A program made the position numbers and the translations under genes. From Lysinibacillus piscis (GTDB lineage: Bacteria > Bacillota > Bacilli > Bacillales_A > Planococcaceae), in contig NZ_BRZA01000002.1 of the NCBI RefSeq assembly GCF_026012395.1, forward strand, positions 62,001-126,000: 64,000 nucleotides of DNA. Reading direction: 5' to 3'. The notes under the pieces are model-generated. The model was not told the origin of the DNA, ran no database searches, and saw only the letters and a program-made list of their open reading frames with translations. Each line of letters starts with the position of its first letter. Position 1 is the stretch's first letter. Shown here piece by piece: positions 35,749 to 45,778 of this stretch.

Positions 35749-36875
35749 GTGCTTTATTTGGAAATTATGGTCAGCGTCGTGCACAAATTGTCAAGGGACA
35801 GGGAACAGTTGTAGAGGATGCGAATGGAAAGCAATATTTAGATTTTACGAGTGGCATAGCCGTTGTCAGTTTAGGTCATGCACATCCAGCGATTGTCAAA
35901 GCGTTGCAGGCACAAAGTGAGCAGCTTTGGCACATTTCTAATTTATTTGATATTGTAGGACAGGAAAAGGTAGCACAAAAGCTAGTAGCGGATACACATT
36001 TCGCTCATGCTTTTTTCTGTAATAGTGGTGCGGAGGCAAATGAGGCGGCTATTAAATTAGCACGTAAGTATACGGGTAAACACCATATCATTACGTTCGA
36101 GAAGTCCTTCCACGGACGAACATTTGGCGCTATGTCAGCTACAGGTCAAAGTAAAATCCACAATGGCTTCGGTCCACTTGTAGAAAAATTCACGATTTTA
36201 CCTTTTAATGATGTGGCAGCATTGGAAGCGGCAATAGATGATTCTGTGGCAGCCATTATGTTAGAAATGATTCAAGGTGAGGGTGGCGTCAATTCGGTCA
36301 CACCTGAATTTGCGACAGCGATTGCAACTATTTGTGAAGAAAAAGGCATTTTATTAATTGTGGATGAAGTGCAAACAGGCATTGGTCGGACAGGTACACG
36401 TTATGCTTATGAGCAAACTGTATTAAAACCGACAATTGTGACATTAGCAAAAGGGCTAGGTGGCGGGTTCCCAGTAGGTGCAATGCTTGGAATAGCTGAG
36501 CTTTACGATACATTTAATGCTGGTACGCATGGCACAACATTCGGTGGTAATCCACTTGCGATGAGTGTGGCAGAGGTCGTGTTAGAGCACGTTTTTGAGC
36601 CAGCCTTTTTACAGCAAGTACAGGAGTTATCACACTATTTTGTCGAGCAATTGACACAGCAATTACCATCTAGCTATACCATACAAGGTAAAGGACTATT
36701 ATTAGGGATTGGCTGTGGCGAGACAGAGGTTGCACCTTATATTGCACAGGCAGAGGAAAAAGGCTTGCTATTAGTAGGAGCAGGGCCAACTGTCATTCGA
36801 CTATTACCACCATTGACAGTCTCTAAATCAGAAATTGATGAAGCCGTGGCTATTTTAAAAACAATTTTATTGTAA
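35745..36875 (+). CDS. argD: Acetylornithine aminotransferase
   Basis: 376 residues, PLP class-III transaminase. The Schiff-base lysine is in TLAKGLGGGFPVGAM (about 240), with FCNSGAEANEAAIKLARKYTG and IVDEVQTGIGRTG in place. It makes N-acetylornithine from the semialdehyde. The ATG overlaps the argB stop as ATGA. In B. subtilis carAB and argF follow argD; here a strong terminator ends the operon after argD. Confidence 0.94.
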   Translation: MSALFGNYGQRRAQIVKGQGTVVEDANGKQYLDFTSGIAVVSLGHAHPAIVKALQAQSEQLWHISNLFDIVGQEKVAQKLVADTHFAHAFFCNSGAEANEAAIKLARKYTGKHHIITFEKSFHGRTFGAMSATGQSKIHNGFGPLVEKFTILPFNDVAALEAAIDDSVAAIMLEMIQGEGGVNSVTPEFATAIATICEEKGILLIVDEVQTGIGRTGTRYAYEQTVLKPTIVTLAKGLGGGFPVGAMLGIAELYDTFNAGTHGTTFGGNPLAMSVAEVVLEHVFEPAFLQQVQELSHYFVEQLTQQLPSSYTIQGKGLLLGIGCGETEVAPYIAQAEEKGLLLVGAGPTVIRLLPPLTVSKSEIDEAVAILKTILL

Positions 36876-36876
36876 A

Positions 36877-36926
36877 AATCAAAAAATCTGCTAGTTTCGT
36901 AATGGAAGCTAGCAGATTTTTTGATT
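36877..36926 (+). terminator. Strong bidirectional terminator after argD
   Basis: A perfect 18-bp stem AATCAAAAAATCTGCTAG / CTAGCAGATTTTTTGATT with a 14-nt loop. It ends the arg operon and the convergent SDR gene. Confidence 0.93.
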
Positions 36927-36946
36927 ATGACGGATAGTGTTCTACA

Positions 36947-37834
36947 TCAATCAGCAGCTTGTAATTGTTGCACTAATGTTTGCACAAGGTTAGGTAACCA
37001 ATCCTCCAATTTGCTAAAGGTAAAGCCAGCTTGTGTCGCTTTAGCATTGGACATATACCAATCCGCTGACACACCATATGGGGAGCGAGATTGTTCATCA
37101 TCCGTAAGTGAAATGTTGGCCTGTTTGCCACTTTCTTTTTCAATGAGCTGTAATAAATCCTTTAAAGAAATAGCTCCTGTCGCTGTTGCATTATAAGGAC
37201 CTTCTATAGCAGTAGTACCTGCAAAATATAAAAAGGCAGCAGCTTCATCATCCGTAATATAGCTCATTTTTGCATCTATGTTTGGCAATGAAATCGACTG
37301 TTCCTGTAAAATTCGCTCTACATGAAAATGTAAGCGACGTGTATAGTCATGCACTCCCATCACGATAGGGAACCTTACAGCGACAACAGGAAATGTTGCC
37401 TGTTGGAAAAAGACCGCTTCTGCTTGACGTTTCCCTTCATCATAGGAAAATGCCTCACGATTGTCCATTTTGATAGGGTAGACATAAGGATTAAAATGTT
37501 CTTCTGCTTTGACATAGCCCTCTGCATCATAAGTAGAAAGGGATGAGGTAAAAATAAGCTTTTTGGTTTTGCCAGCGAGTAGCTCACATAATTGCTGTGC
37601 CTCCATAGGAGAGTAACAAATATTGTCATAAACAACATCCCATGCCGTGTCAGTAAGTGCCTTTGTTAATGCCTCAACATCATTGCGGTCGACGATTAGC
37701 TGTTGTACCTGTGTGCCAAAAGGATTACCACTTTGCCCACGTGTTAAAATCGTTACTTGATGCCCATTTTGTAGACAAAGCTCCACTAGTTTTTTACCAA
37801 AAAAACGTGTACCACCTAAAACTAAAATATTCAT
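36947..37834 (-). CDS. NAD-dependent epimerase/dehydratase family (extended SDR) protein
   Basis: 295 residues. An N-terminal Rossmann motif ILVLGGTRFFGKKLVELCL, the catalytic Y-x3-K in AFSYDEGKRQAEAVFF (about 150) and a preceding Ser/Thr stretch FTSSLSTYDAEG mark an extended short-chain dehydrogenase of the sugar-nucleotide epimerase type. The substrate is not evident and no glycan genes flank it. It is a single-gene unit whose 3' end meets the arg-operon terminator. Confidence 0.78.
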   Translation of the reverse strand: MNILVLGGTRFFGKKLVELCLQNGHQVTILTRGQSGNPFGTQVQQLIVDRNDVEALTKALTDTAWDVVYDNICYSPMEAQQLCELLAGKTKKLIFTSSLSTYDAEGYVKAEEHFNPYVYPIKMDNREAFSYDEGKRQAEAVFFQQATFPVVAVRFPIVMGVHDYTRRLHFHVERILQEQSISLPNIDAKMSYITDDEAAAFLYFAGTTAIEGPYNATATGAISLKDLLQLIEKESGKQANISLTDDEQSRSPYGVSADWYMSNAKATQAGFTFSKLEDWLPNLVQTLVQQLQAAD

Positions 37835-37875
37835 AAACCAACATCCCCTCTAATTTAGTATCCTCTTTATCATGA

Positions 37876-37920
37876 CAAAAAAATAGACTGACTACAAACA
37901 AAAAATGTCGTAGTCAGTCT
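37876..37920 (-). terminator. Intrinsic terminator after the PBP gene
   Basis: An 11-bp stem AGACTGACTAC / GTAGTCAGTCT with a 14-nt loop. On the minus strand it is followed by seven T. Confidence 0.85.
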
Positions 37921-37924
37921 GTTG

Positions 37925-40897
37925 TTATTGGGTCGAAGTATCAGATGAAGGTGGTGTTGTATTGCCATTATTGGAATTATTATTTGGCGTACCATTATTG
38001 TTACTCGAACCATTGCCATTGTTGCCATTACTACCATTGTTGCCATTATTACTATTATTTCCGTTATTATTGTTATTGTTGTTCGTATTGCCATTTGTAT
38101 TATCAGCACCATTATTATTATCAGGTGGTGTCGGATCTTGCTTATCTTCAGGTTCAGGTACTTTGTCCATTCCTACCGTGTTGGATGCTCCTGACGTTAA
38201 CCCTGTAATATCTACAGCGACAACGACATAGGCTTGTCCACTTGCAACTGTAATACTGCGTGTAGACTCAGTAACAGAGGTGACAAGTGTGCTGCCACCA
38301 TTTGTCACATTATAAATGCGATAGCCTACAACATCATTTGACGAGTGTGACCATGATAATGTGCTGCCGTTTAACGATGCATTGACAGCGGCTGGTGGAT
38401 TACTATCCGCAGGGAAATCAGCAGCAGAAACAGCTGTATTTGCCAATGTTGAATTTTTCGGTAGTAGGCTTGCGGGATTACCTCCAAGTCTACCCAACAT
38501 ACGTTTAATAAAGGCTTGATTAAGACCAGCGCCACCTGCTTTTGTAAACTCTGCTGGCGTATTTGGCAGTGCATTATAGGTTTTACCGCCAATCGTTACA
38601 ACATTTAAAGAAGCTGCTAAACTATCATCTGGCTTAGATGGTAAAAATACTTTCGCATTAAATAAATCTGAACGTACCAGACCTGCATTGGAACATGCTG
38701 CAGAAGGTGCTAGACCCGAAATACCGCAGAATGAGGCAGTTACCACATTTTTCGGTGCTTTGAAATTCGTTGGTGCATCAATGAGCTGTGGGTCAATATC
38801 ATAGGCAGCATTCATTAATGTTCCCCAAAGTCGATTAATACGTGTACTTGGTTGCAAATAGGTGTTGTTAAAGGCATTTAAGGAACGCTGTTGATCGTAG
38901 CCTAACCATACACCAAGTGAAATATTTGGATTATAACCAACGAACCAAACATCATTGTATTTTTGAGATGTCCCTGTTTTAGCTGCAAAGTCAGAAGAGA
39001 ACTTTAATGTACTTCGAGCTACTGTCCCTGTACCTTCTGATAGTACATCACGCATCATATCTGTAATGATATAAGATGTTTCAGGGCTATATACTTGTAC
39101 AGGCTCTACTTGATGCTGATAAATAATTTTACCGTTCTGGTCCTCAATACGGTCAATCATATAAGATTGAATAAATTGTCCACCATTGGCAAACGTTGCG
39201 TAAGCATTGGTATTTTCTTCTACAGTTGTGCCAATTTCTAACGCACCGATACCTGTAGAAAGATTTTCATAGTCCTTTGGTTGAAGTTTTGAAAAATGCA
39301 TTTGCGCTAAAAACTGTGCAGGGCGTCGATCAATAATATCATTGTACAAACGCAATGCTGATAAGTTTTGAGAGCTTGCTAATGCTTCACGAGCAGGAAT
39401 AATGCCACGTTCATCGCTTTCTGTATAGTTACTTGGCTTCCAAGTACCTATTGAAAATTTCACATCGACCAATGGGCTACCTGCACCAATAACTCCATAT
39501 TCAATGGCTGGTGCATAAATAAGTAACGGTTTCATTGTCGAACCATTGGAACGATTTGCTTGTGTCGCATGGTTTAACTGACTGTTACTAAAATCTCGAC
39601 CACCAACAAAGCTTAAAATACGACCTGTGCTATTTTCAATTAAAATACTACCTACTTCGACAGGCATTTTAACGTCTGTTTCTTCACCAGTGGAAGGGTC
39701 CTTTTCTTTTCCTGTGTAGGTATGGCCGTAGTATTTAAAATTTTGTGCAGCAGTTTGCATCGCATCATACATATCTTTGTTGATTGTTGAATAAATGCGA
39801 TAACCTTTTGAACGCACGTCACGGTCAGCTAGAATCATATATTTTTTTTGTAGCTTATCCTCTGATTGTAGGCGTTCTACATCAATGCCATCCTCTTTCG
39901 CTAGCATTTCAGCAATAATTTGCTTTGCACGTTCCTCTAGCTCACGTGTTAGCCATGGATAGCGCTCCTCTGCACGTATTTCAGGCTCGCGGAAATCGGC
40001 TGTAATATCATAGGCAAGTGCTGCTTGATATTGTGCTTCATCAATATAATTGGCCTCTTTCATACGAGATAATACCTTTTTCATGCGATCAATACCTAGC
40101 TGTAGGGCCTCGTCACTTTTGCGTACACCTGTATTGGTAAATGGTGTATAAGCAAAAGGTGCTTGTGGAATCCCTGCAATGTAGGCAGCTTGTGGTAAAG
40201 ATAAATCCTTTGCCTTAATGCCAAAGATACCTTCAGCTGCTGTTTCAATTCCTGCAATATTGCGACCAGAGGCATTTCGACCATAAGGAATAATATTCAA
40301 ATAAGCCTCTAAAATTTCATCCTTTGTCATAAAATGCTCTAAACGCATTGCAAGTAAAAGTTCCTTTGCTTTTCGTTCATAAGATACTTCGTTTGTTAAT
40401 ACTTGGTTTTTAATCAATTGCTGTGTAAGGGTAGAGCCCCCTGTTTGTGTAGCAGAATTCGTTACATCCTGCAATAATCCACGCACAACAGCTTTTGGCA
40501 CAATTCCGTTGTGCTCACGGAAGTATTCATCCTCTGTTGCTAACACAGCATGAATAACATCTGGTGCTACTTGGTCTAATGTTGTTTCACGACGATCTAA
40601 ATCCGTCCGTAGCTTCCCAATATAAATATCATTAGCAAAATAAATTTCACTGGTTGCTTCATAGTTAAAAATGAGTTTGCGCAACTCTTCTTTTGAACGC
40701 AATGGCTCCTCTTTTACGAGGGAAGCAAAGTAGCCAGCGCCAACTGAGCCAACAAACACTGTACCTACTAATGCAAAGACTAAAAATAGTAAAAATAAAT
40801 TCCAGATTACGTTTCCTGAAAGGCGTAATCTTTTAAACCATTTATGTGTAAGTAATTCATCGATCTTTGCATTGATATTTTCAATCCACTCTTTCAA
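37925..40897 (-). CDS. Class A penicillin-binding protein (PBP1A type) with FN3 and Asn-rich tail
   Basis: 990 residues. A short cytoplasmic part and one membrane helix (IWNLFLLFLVFALVGTVFVG) precede the glycosyltransferase domain (E122 in ATEDEYFREHNG, then GGSTLTQQLIKNQ). The transpeptidase has SxxK as STMK near 452, SxN as SQN, and KTGT near 640. After it come an FN3-like domain (about 835–915) and a tail of roughly 55 residues made almost only of Asn, Gly, Ser and Thr. It polymerises and cross-links peptidoglycan on the outer face. The tail is low complexity and may reach into the wall. Confidence 0.93.
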   Translation of the reverse strand: MKEWIENINAKIDELLTHKWFKRLRLSGNVIWNLFLLFLVFALVGTVFVGSVGAGYFASLVKEEPLRSKEELRKLIFNYEATSEIYFANDIYIGKLRTDLDRRETTLDQVAPDVIHAVLATEDEYFREHNGIVPKAVVRGLLQDVTNSATQTGGSTLTQQLIKNQVLTNEVSYERKAKELLLAMRLEHFMTKDEILEAYLNIIPYGRNASGRNIAGIETAAEGIFGIKAKDLSLPQAAYIAGIPQAPFAYTPFTNTGVRKSDEALQLGIDRMKKVLSRMKEANYIDEAQYQAALAYDITADFREPEIRAEERYPWLTRELEERAKQIIAEMLAKEDGIDVERLQSEDKLQKKYMILADRDVRSKGYRIYSTINKDMYDAMQTAAQNFKYYGHTYTGKEKDPSTGEETDVKMPVEVGSILIENSTGRILSFVGGRDFSNSQLNHATQANRSNGSTMKPLLIYAPAIEYGVIGAGSPLVDVKFSIGTWKPSNYTESDERGIIPAREALASSQNLSALRLYNDIIDRRPAQFLAQMHFSKLQPKDYENLSTGIGALEIGTTVEENTNAYATFANGGQFIQSYMIDRIEDQNGKIIYQHQVEPVQVYSPETSYIITDMMRDVLSEGTGTVARSTLKFSSDFAAKTGTSQKYNDVWFVGYNPNISLGVWLGYDQQRSLNAFNNTYLQPSTRINRLWGTLMNAAYDIDPQLIDAPTNFKAPKNVVTASFCGISGLAPSAACSNAGLVRSDLFNAKVFLPSKPDDSLAASLNVVTIGGKTYNALPNTPAEFTKAGGAGLNQAFIKRMLGRLGGNPASLLPKNSTLANTAVSAADFPADSNPPAAVNASLNGSTLSWSHSSNDVVGYRIYNVTNGGSTLVTSVTESTRSITVASGQAYVVVAVDITGLTSGASNTVGMDKVPEPEDKQDPTPPDNNNGADNTNGNTNNNNNNNGNNSNNGNNGSNGNNGNGSSNNNGTPNNNSNNGNTTPPSSDTSTQ

Positions 40898-41269
40898 TGT
40901 ATCGACCTCCTAAAATCTTGTCTATTATAGCATAGAATGATTTACTAGGAATATAGATATTGAATGATTGGAAACTTAGATATATATGGCATTTAGGTTT
41001 TTTTAACTATAAGTTAGCCCTACTTTTAGTCGCAATTCCCTTCAAACTATCACTAAAGACTGTTAGTGTGTGCTCCTATAGTATGAATCCTTTCAGGTGT
41101 ACTTCCTAAACCTTCTGCAATAAAAAATGTGGATAGTCTGATTTTTGTCATTTATACGAATCAAAATAAGGCTTCCTTTGTAACATTGAAGTAGTACATC
41201 TCTAGTTCTTGTGCTCGCTCACCTTACCCATTCCTTTCGTGCTTTGACAAACGTATATATAGGAATGAA

Positions 41270-42001
41270 TTATTTTTCTTCCATGATGCTCTTTAAAGAC
41301 TGGAGTAACCTTTCTTTTTGTTCCCTTGTAATCTTTTTCCCTCTGTAATGGAGTAGGTCAAAATTTAATTCAAGCAGATGTTCTATGTTGAAAAAATTTT
41401 CTTTAGCCTCATCGGGTGGAATATATGTGGTAAAAGTAATTCCGTCAATGGTACTACTTTTATAAGCAGGTATATCAAAAGTAATTTTATGATTTACTGT
41501 TCCACCAGAATCTTGAAAATTCTTTAATAAAGGATTTTTAAAACTATTTTCCTCTTCAAGTTTGTAATTGGATAAATTTTTTAATGCGCCTTTTAATAAA
41601 TTTTGCCTAATAGATTCCTTCAATTCCTCGGCTGTTTCTAAATAATTAAATGTATCTAAAGCAATCAAGGGATTTTCTTTCACATTTAAATCATGAGGAA
41701 ATTCTTGCTGCATCTGAAAATCATTATTTTTTCTTTCTTTAATGAATTCTAAGGCTTCTTTGGTAAATTGATTGGCTGTATATCCGATGTCAATTTCAGA
41801 TAATAAAATTAAGTAGGCAAACGAAATATTTAATTCATAGGCTATTTTATAAAGTATCTCAAGGGAGGGTTTTTTATTTTTATTCTTTTCTAATTGTGAG
41901 AGATAGGGGTGAGAAATACCAATCTGTTTTGCTGCTTCCCTTAATGTAAGCTTTTTTTCTTTTCTTGCGTTACTTATCACGTCTCCGAAATTGTCGATCA
42001 C
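41270..42001 (-). CDS. XRE-family transcriptional regulator
   Basis: 243 residues. An N-terminal helix-turn-helix (ISNARKEKKLTLREAAKQIGISHPYLSQLEKNKNKKPSLEIL) of the Cro/CI type is followed by ~170 residues without a recognised motif, probably a dimerisation or sensing part. It is AT-rich and isolated between ponA-type and tyrS genes. A 46-aa ORF lies divergently, and three copies of a GGTnnnTAnCAAnC-type box lie in the gap and further down, so it may control this small islet. The preceding 370 bp (40898–41269) hold only the PBP promoter region and nothing else I can identify. Confidence 0.75.
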   Translation of the reverse strand: MIDNFGDVISNARKEKKLTLREAAKQIGISHPYLSQLEKNKNKKPSLEILYKIAYELNISFAYLILLSEIDIGYTANQFTKEALEFIKERKNNDFQMQQEFPHDLNVKENPLIALDTFNYLETAEELKESIRQNLLKGALKNLSNYKLEEENSFKNPLLKNFQDSGGTVNHKITFDIPAYKSSTIDGITFTTYIPPDEAKENFFNIEHLLELNFDLLHYRGKKITREQKERLLQSLKSIMEEK

Positions 42002-42060
42002 CGTTGTAACACCTCGTTTATATCATTTTTCTTTATCATCTTATAGGTCATTTGGTTGTT

Positions 42061-42099
42061 GGTCAATAACAAACAACTTGACTTTGGTAACTAGCAACC
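42061..42099. promoter_or_regulatory. Candidate operator pair for the XRE regulator
   Basis: GGTCAATAACAAAC (42061–42074) and GGTAACTAGCAACC (42086–42099) share the pattern GGTnnnTAnCAAnC, and a third copy GGTAGATAACAACC lies at 42305–42318 before the coiled-coil gene. The second has a CTAG centre with GGT/ACC ends. They occur only around this islet as far as I could see. Confidence 0.4.
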
Positions 42100-42137
42100 G
42101 TTAGTATAATGCTTATAGATATGCTGTGAGGTGAAAT

Positions 42138-42278
42138 ATGGTTAAATTTGAGTTAGGAAATAATGATTCAAATTGCTTTGAAGGGAGAGATTTTGCTTAT
42201 TGTATAAGTGGTTTGTATGCTTTTTTATCGCGGATTATAAACAAAAAAACACGGATTGCTATTGTAGTAGGAAAATAG
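42138..42278 (+). CDS. Small 46-aa ORF divergent from the XRE gene
   Basis: 46 residues from an ATG with GAGGTG 5 nt upstream. The product begins MVKFELGNNDSN, has three cysteines in its first half-to-middle region (two near each other in CFEGRDFAYC) and a hydrophobic C-terminal end (RIAIVVGK). No family is recognised. The good ribosome site and divergent position to a regulator support it; the short length weakens it. Confidence 0.4.
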   Translation: MVKFELGNNDSNCFEGRDFAYCISGLYAFLSRIINKKTRIAIVVGK

Positions 42279-42426
42279 ATTGATGAAATTTTTTTAATTA
42301 TTTTGGTAGATAACAACCTTATAGTTAGTGTTGCCACCAAATCTAGTACTAAACATTTGGATTTTGGATGAGTGAAGATGGCTGCGATAGTTGAACATTA
42401 AAAAATAAATTTAAAGGAGTACTAAT

Positions 42427-42915
42427 ATGAATAAACCACAAAAAATTATTGATTTAGAAAAGTATATTGTGACAACTAAAGAGGAATTAGACACACTGCA
42501 TACTAGAAAAAAACGTTTAACAAAGCAAAAGCCTATAGTAGCTTTTAAGCAAGGTGACAGTATGTTGAAGACATTGGAAAATTCACTTCAAGAGGTAGAA
42601 AAAAGTATGGAGGCCTTAGCACTTAAAGTTGAAGGGGCACAGCAGGCAATCCTTGCAGAAGTCCAGAAATGGATTGAGGATGAAAAGGAGCTCATAGCAA
42701 AAGAAGTAGAGGAATTAATAGATGAAGCGAACATAATTGAATCTGAAACAGCGAAACATATTCAAGCTATTGAGAAATTACATGGTCGTGAAATTAAAAT
42801 CATATACAGCCATCCTGGTTCTAAAGTATGGCAAATGCGTGAACAAGCGAAGATGCGCCAAAATAATATACGGGAAGTAGCGCATGAAATCGAGCGATAT
42901 ATGAAGATGTCTTAA
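42427..42915 (+). CDS. Coiled-coil protein of unknown function
   Basis: 162 residues behind AAAGGAG. The composition is nearly all helix-forming, with two long heptad segments (about 5–75 and 80–125) rich in Glu, Lys, Leu and Ile. No signal peptide or membrane helix. Near the C-terminus the short segment GREIKIIYSHPGSKVWQMREQAK breaks the coil. It resembles phage or conjugative-element accessory proteins in style but I cannot assign it. It is downstream of the XRE regulator islet and has one candidate operator copy in its leader. Confidence 0.55.
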   Translation: MNKPQKIIDLEKYIVTTKEELDTLHTRKKRLTKQKPIVAFKQGDSMLKTLENSLQEVEKSMEALALKVEGAQQAILAEVQKWIEDEKELIAKEVEELIDEANIIESETAKHIQAIEKLHGREIKIIYSHPGSKVWQMREQAKMRQNNIREVAHEIERYMKMS

Positions 42916-43132
42916 TGGAGAGACGCTACACTGTGAATAACTGGCTTGGATATGAGAATATTACGCATGCCTTCAAAGACATTCCATACTTTTAGTAAAA
43001 TCAAAGGGTATAAAAAATTTATAGAAACAATGATTTGCTTTCTAAAATGTATGTTTGTTTTTGCCAAAGCATGGATTCAATTTTATTTGCACCCCTATTT
43101 TGCATTTATTCGATTTACTAAGAATATAGATA

Positions 43133-43160
43133 TTGACATTGGAAAGGAATCCTATAGAAT
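43133..43160 (+). promoter_or_regulatory. tyrS promoter
   Basis: TTGACA, 16 bp, TAGAAT. Consensus -35 and near-consensus -10, placed just upstream of the T-box leader. Confidence 0.7.
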
Positions 43161-43167
43161 AATGTGT

Positions 43168-43405
43168 ATAGTTTTCTAGCGAAGAAGAGCTTGCAGTAGT
43201 TTTTAAAGTCCCTGTATAGAGAGCCAGTGGTTGGTGTAAACTGGTCATACTGTAGAAATGAATTACGTGCTTGGAGCTTAGACGTGTATGCCTGCGATAA
43301 AGGCAATCGAATGAGGTGGGAGATGGCTAACATCTTCAAGCTGGGTGGTACCGCGTTAGTAGTTAACGTCCCTGCATGCAATTATTTGTATGTAGGGACT
43401 TTTTG
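43168..43405 (+). promoter_or_regulatory. T-box riboswitch controlling tyrS (tyrosine)
   Basis: The leader contains stem I with the K-turn/AG-bulge signature AGAGAGCCAGTGGTTGGTG (43218–43236), a candidate specifier TAC at 43264–43266 (tyrosine codon), the T-box antiterminator core GGGTGGTACCGCG at 43343–43355, and a terminator GTCCCTGCAT / ATGTAGGGAC plus T5 at 43368–43404. Uncharged tRNA-Tyr would bind the specifier and the T-box, open the terminator and allow tyrS expression. Confidence 0.93.
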
Positions 43406-43427
43406 TTGTTACATGCAAAACTTTTAG

Positions 43428-44708
<1,281 letters not shown>

Positions 44709-44824
44709 ATAAGTACTTTGCTGTAGGATAAGTAAAGGTGTTTGTAGGTATTCGACAAAATATCGTGGATAAACTGCTAGAAGACGCCTTGTTTATTATT
44801 GATAGTCTATTTTTAAACAACAGG

Positions 44825-44868
44825 AAGCAAGCCCTTTGCGCAATGATATGTGCAAGGGGCTTGTTTAG
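44825..44868 (+). terminator. Bidirectional terminator after tyrS
   Basis: A long stem AAGCAAGCCCTTTGCGCA pairs with TGTGCAAGGGGCTTGTTT (few wobble pairs). It sits between convergent genes. Confidence 0.8.
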
Positions 44869-44870
44869 AT

Positions 44871-45674
44871 TTATAAAAAGTCAGGGAGCTGTACGTGTGC
44901 ATATTCTTTAGGATGAAGCAGTTTGGCCAATTTTAAAGCCCCTTCAAGTAAGCGTGGAGAGGGGCGACAATAGAGCCACTCCTCCATGACATGCAATTGC
45001 TTCATTTTTACAGCATGCAGTGTGTCAGCCTGTGGGCGCTTCAATAAATGAGCAGGCTTGATGCGTTCAAATGCCACACCTACCCAAGCCATCATAAGAT
45101 AATCAGGATTGCGCTGTACAACATCTTCCCAATCGGTCTGCACACTTGCTAACGCTACATCTTGAAAGGCATTTTGCCCACCAGCAATAGCGCTAATTTC
45201 AGTGAGCCAATTGATTTGACCAGGTGTGAAAATAGGATTTGGCCACCATTCCCAATAAATCGTAGGCTTTTGAGCGATGGTTTGGGCAATGCTATGTAAC
45301 TGCGCTACACAATGTAAATAGGCTGCTGCGACGGTTTCGGCTCTTTGTTCTACACCGCACGCCTTGCCTAATGTTAACAGGTCCTGTGCAATTTCTTTTA
45401 AGGAATTGGCATTAAAGATGATGTGTGGAATATTTCTAGCCTGTAGTGCCTCAATATTTTTTTCCATCCCAGGTACACTAAGTGATGCTAATACAAGATC
45501 AGGCTGCAACGCTTCTAATGCGTCGATATCGATTGCTAAATCTGGACCGAGCTGCGGTAAAGCGTTCACAGTTGCAGGATAATCTGAAAAATCATCGACA
45601 CCAACAAGCTGTTCTGTTAAACCTAAATAAGCAACAAGCTCTGTATTGCTTGGACAAATAGAAATTAAACGCAT
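44871..45674 (-). CDS. Cobalamin-binding / BtuF-like protein without signal peptide
   Basis: 267 residues from the ATG at 45674, 6 nt after AAGGAGG. The fold pattern is the TroA/BtuF periplasmic-binding type: RLISICPSNTELVAYLGLTEQLVGVDDFSDYP at the start and LEALQPDLVLASLSVPGMEKNIEAL next. There is no signal peptide or lipobox, so it should stay in the cytoplasm, unlike true ABC-transporter receptors. Such stand-alone proteins are usually annotated as cobalamin-binding; the ligand is not proven and no transporter genes are next to it. Confidence 0.75.
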   Translation of the reverse strand: MRLISICPSNTELVAYLGLTEQLVGVDDFSDYPATVNALPQLGPDLAIDIDALEALQPDLVLASLSVPGMEKNIEALQARNIPHIIFNANSLKEIAQDLLTLGKACGVEQRAETVAAAYLHCVAQLHSIAQTIAQKPTIYWEWWPNPIFTPGQINWLTEISAIAGGQNAFQDVALASVQTDWEDVVQRNPDYLMMAWVGVAFERIKPAHLLKRPQADTLHAVKMKQLHVMEEWLYCRPSPRLLEGALKLAKLLHPKEYAHVQLPDFL

Positions 45675-45738
45675 AAGCAACCTCCTTTATTTTTTAGCAT
45701 ATCATATTGTGAAAGTGGTATGTTAGTTACAATGCAAA

Positions 45739-45768
45739 AGCAGCAGCGTTGGTCGACGCTACTGCTTG
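45739..45768 (-). terminator. Hairpin after the alcohol dehydrogenase gene
   Basis: An 11-bp stem AGCAGCAGCGT / ACGCTACTGCT with one wobble pair, and only a short broken T run on the minus strand. Confidence 0.5.
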
Positions 45769-45778
45769 CACATAAATT

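Noticed and set aside
42946-43179. 77-codon open frame upstream of tyrS
   Set aside because: No ribosome site, and its end overlaps the tyrS promoter; composition looks random.
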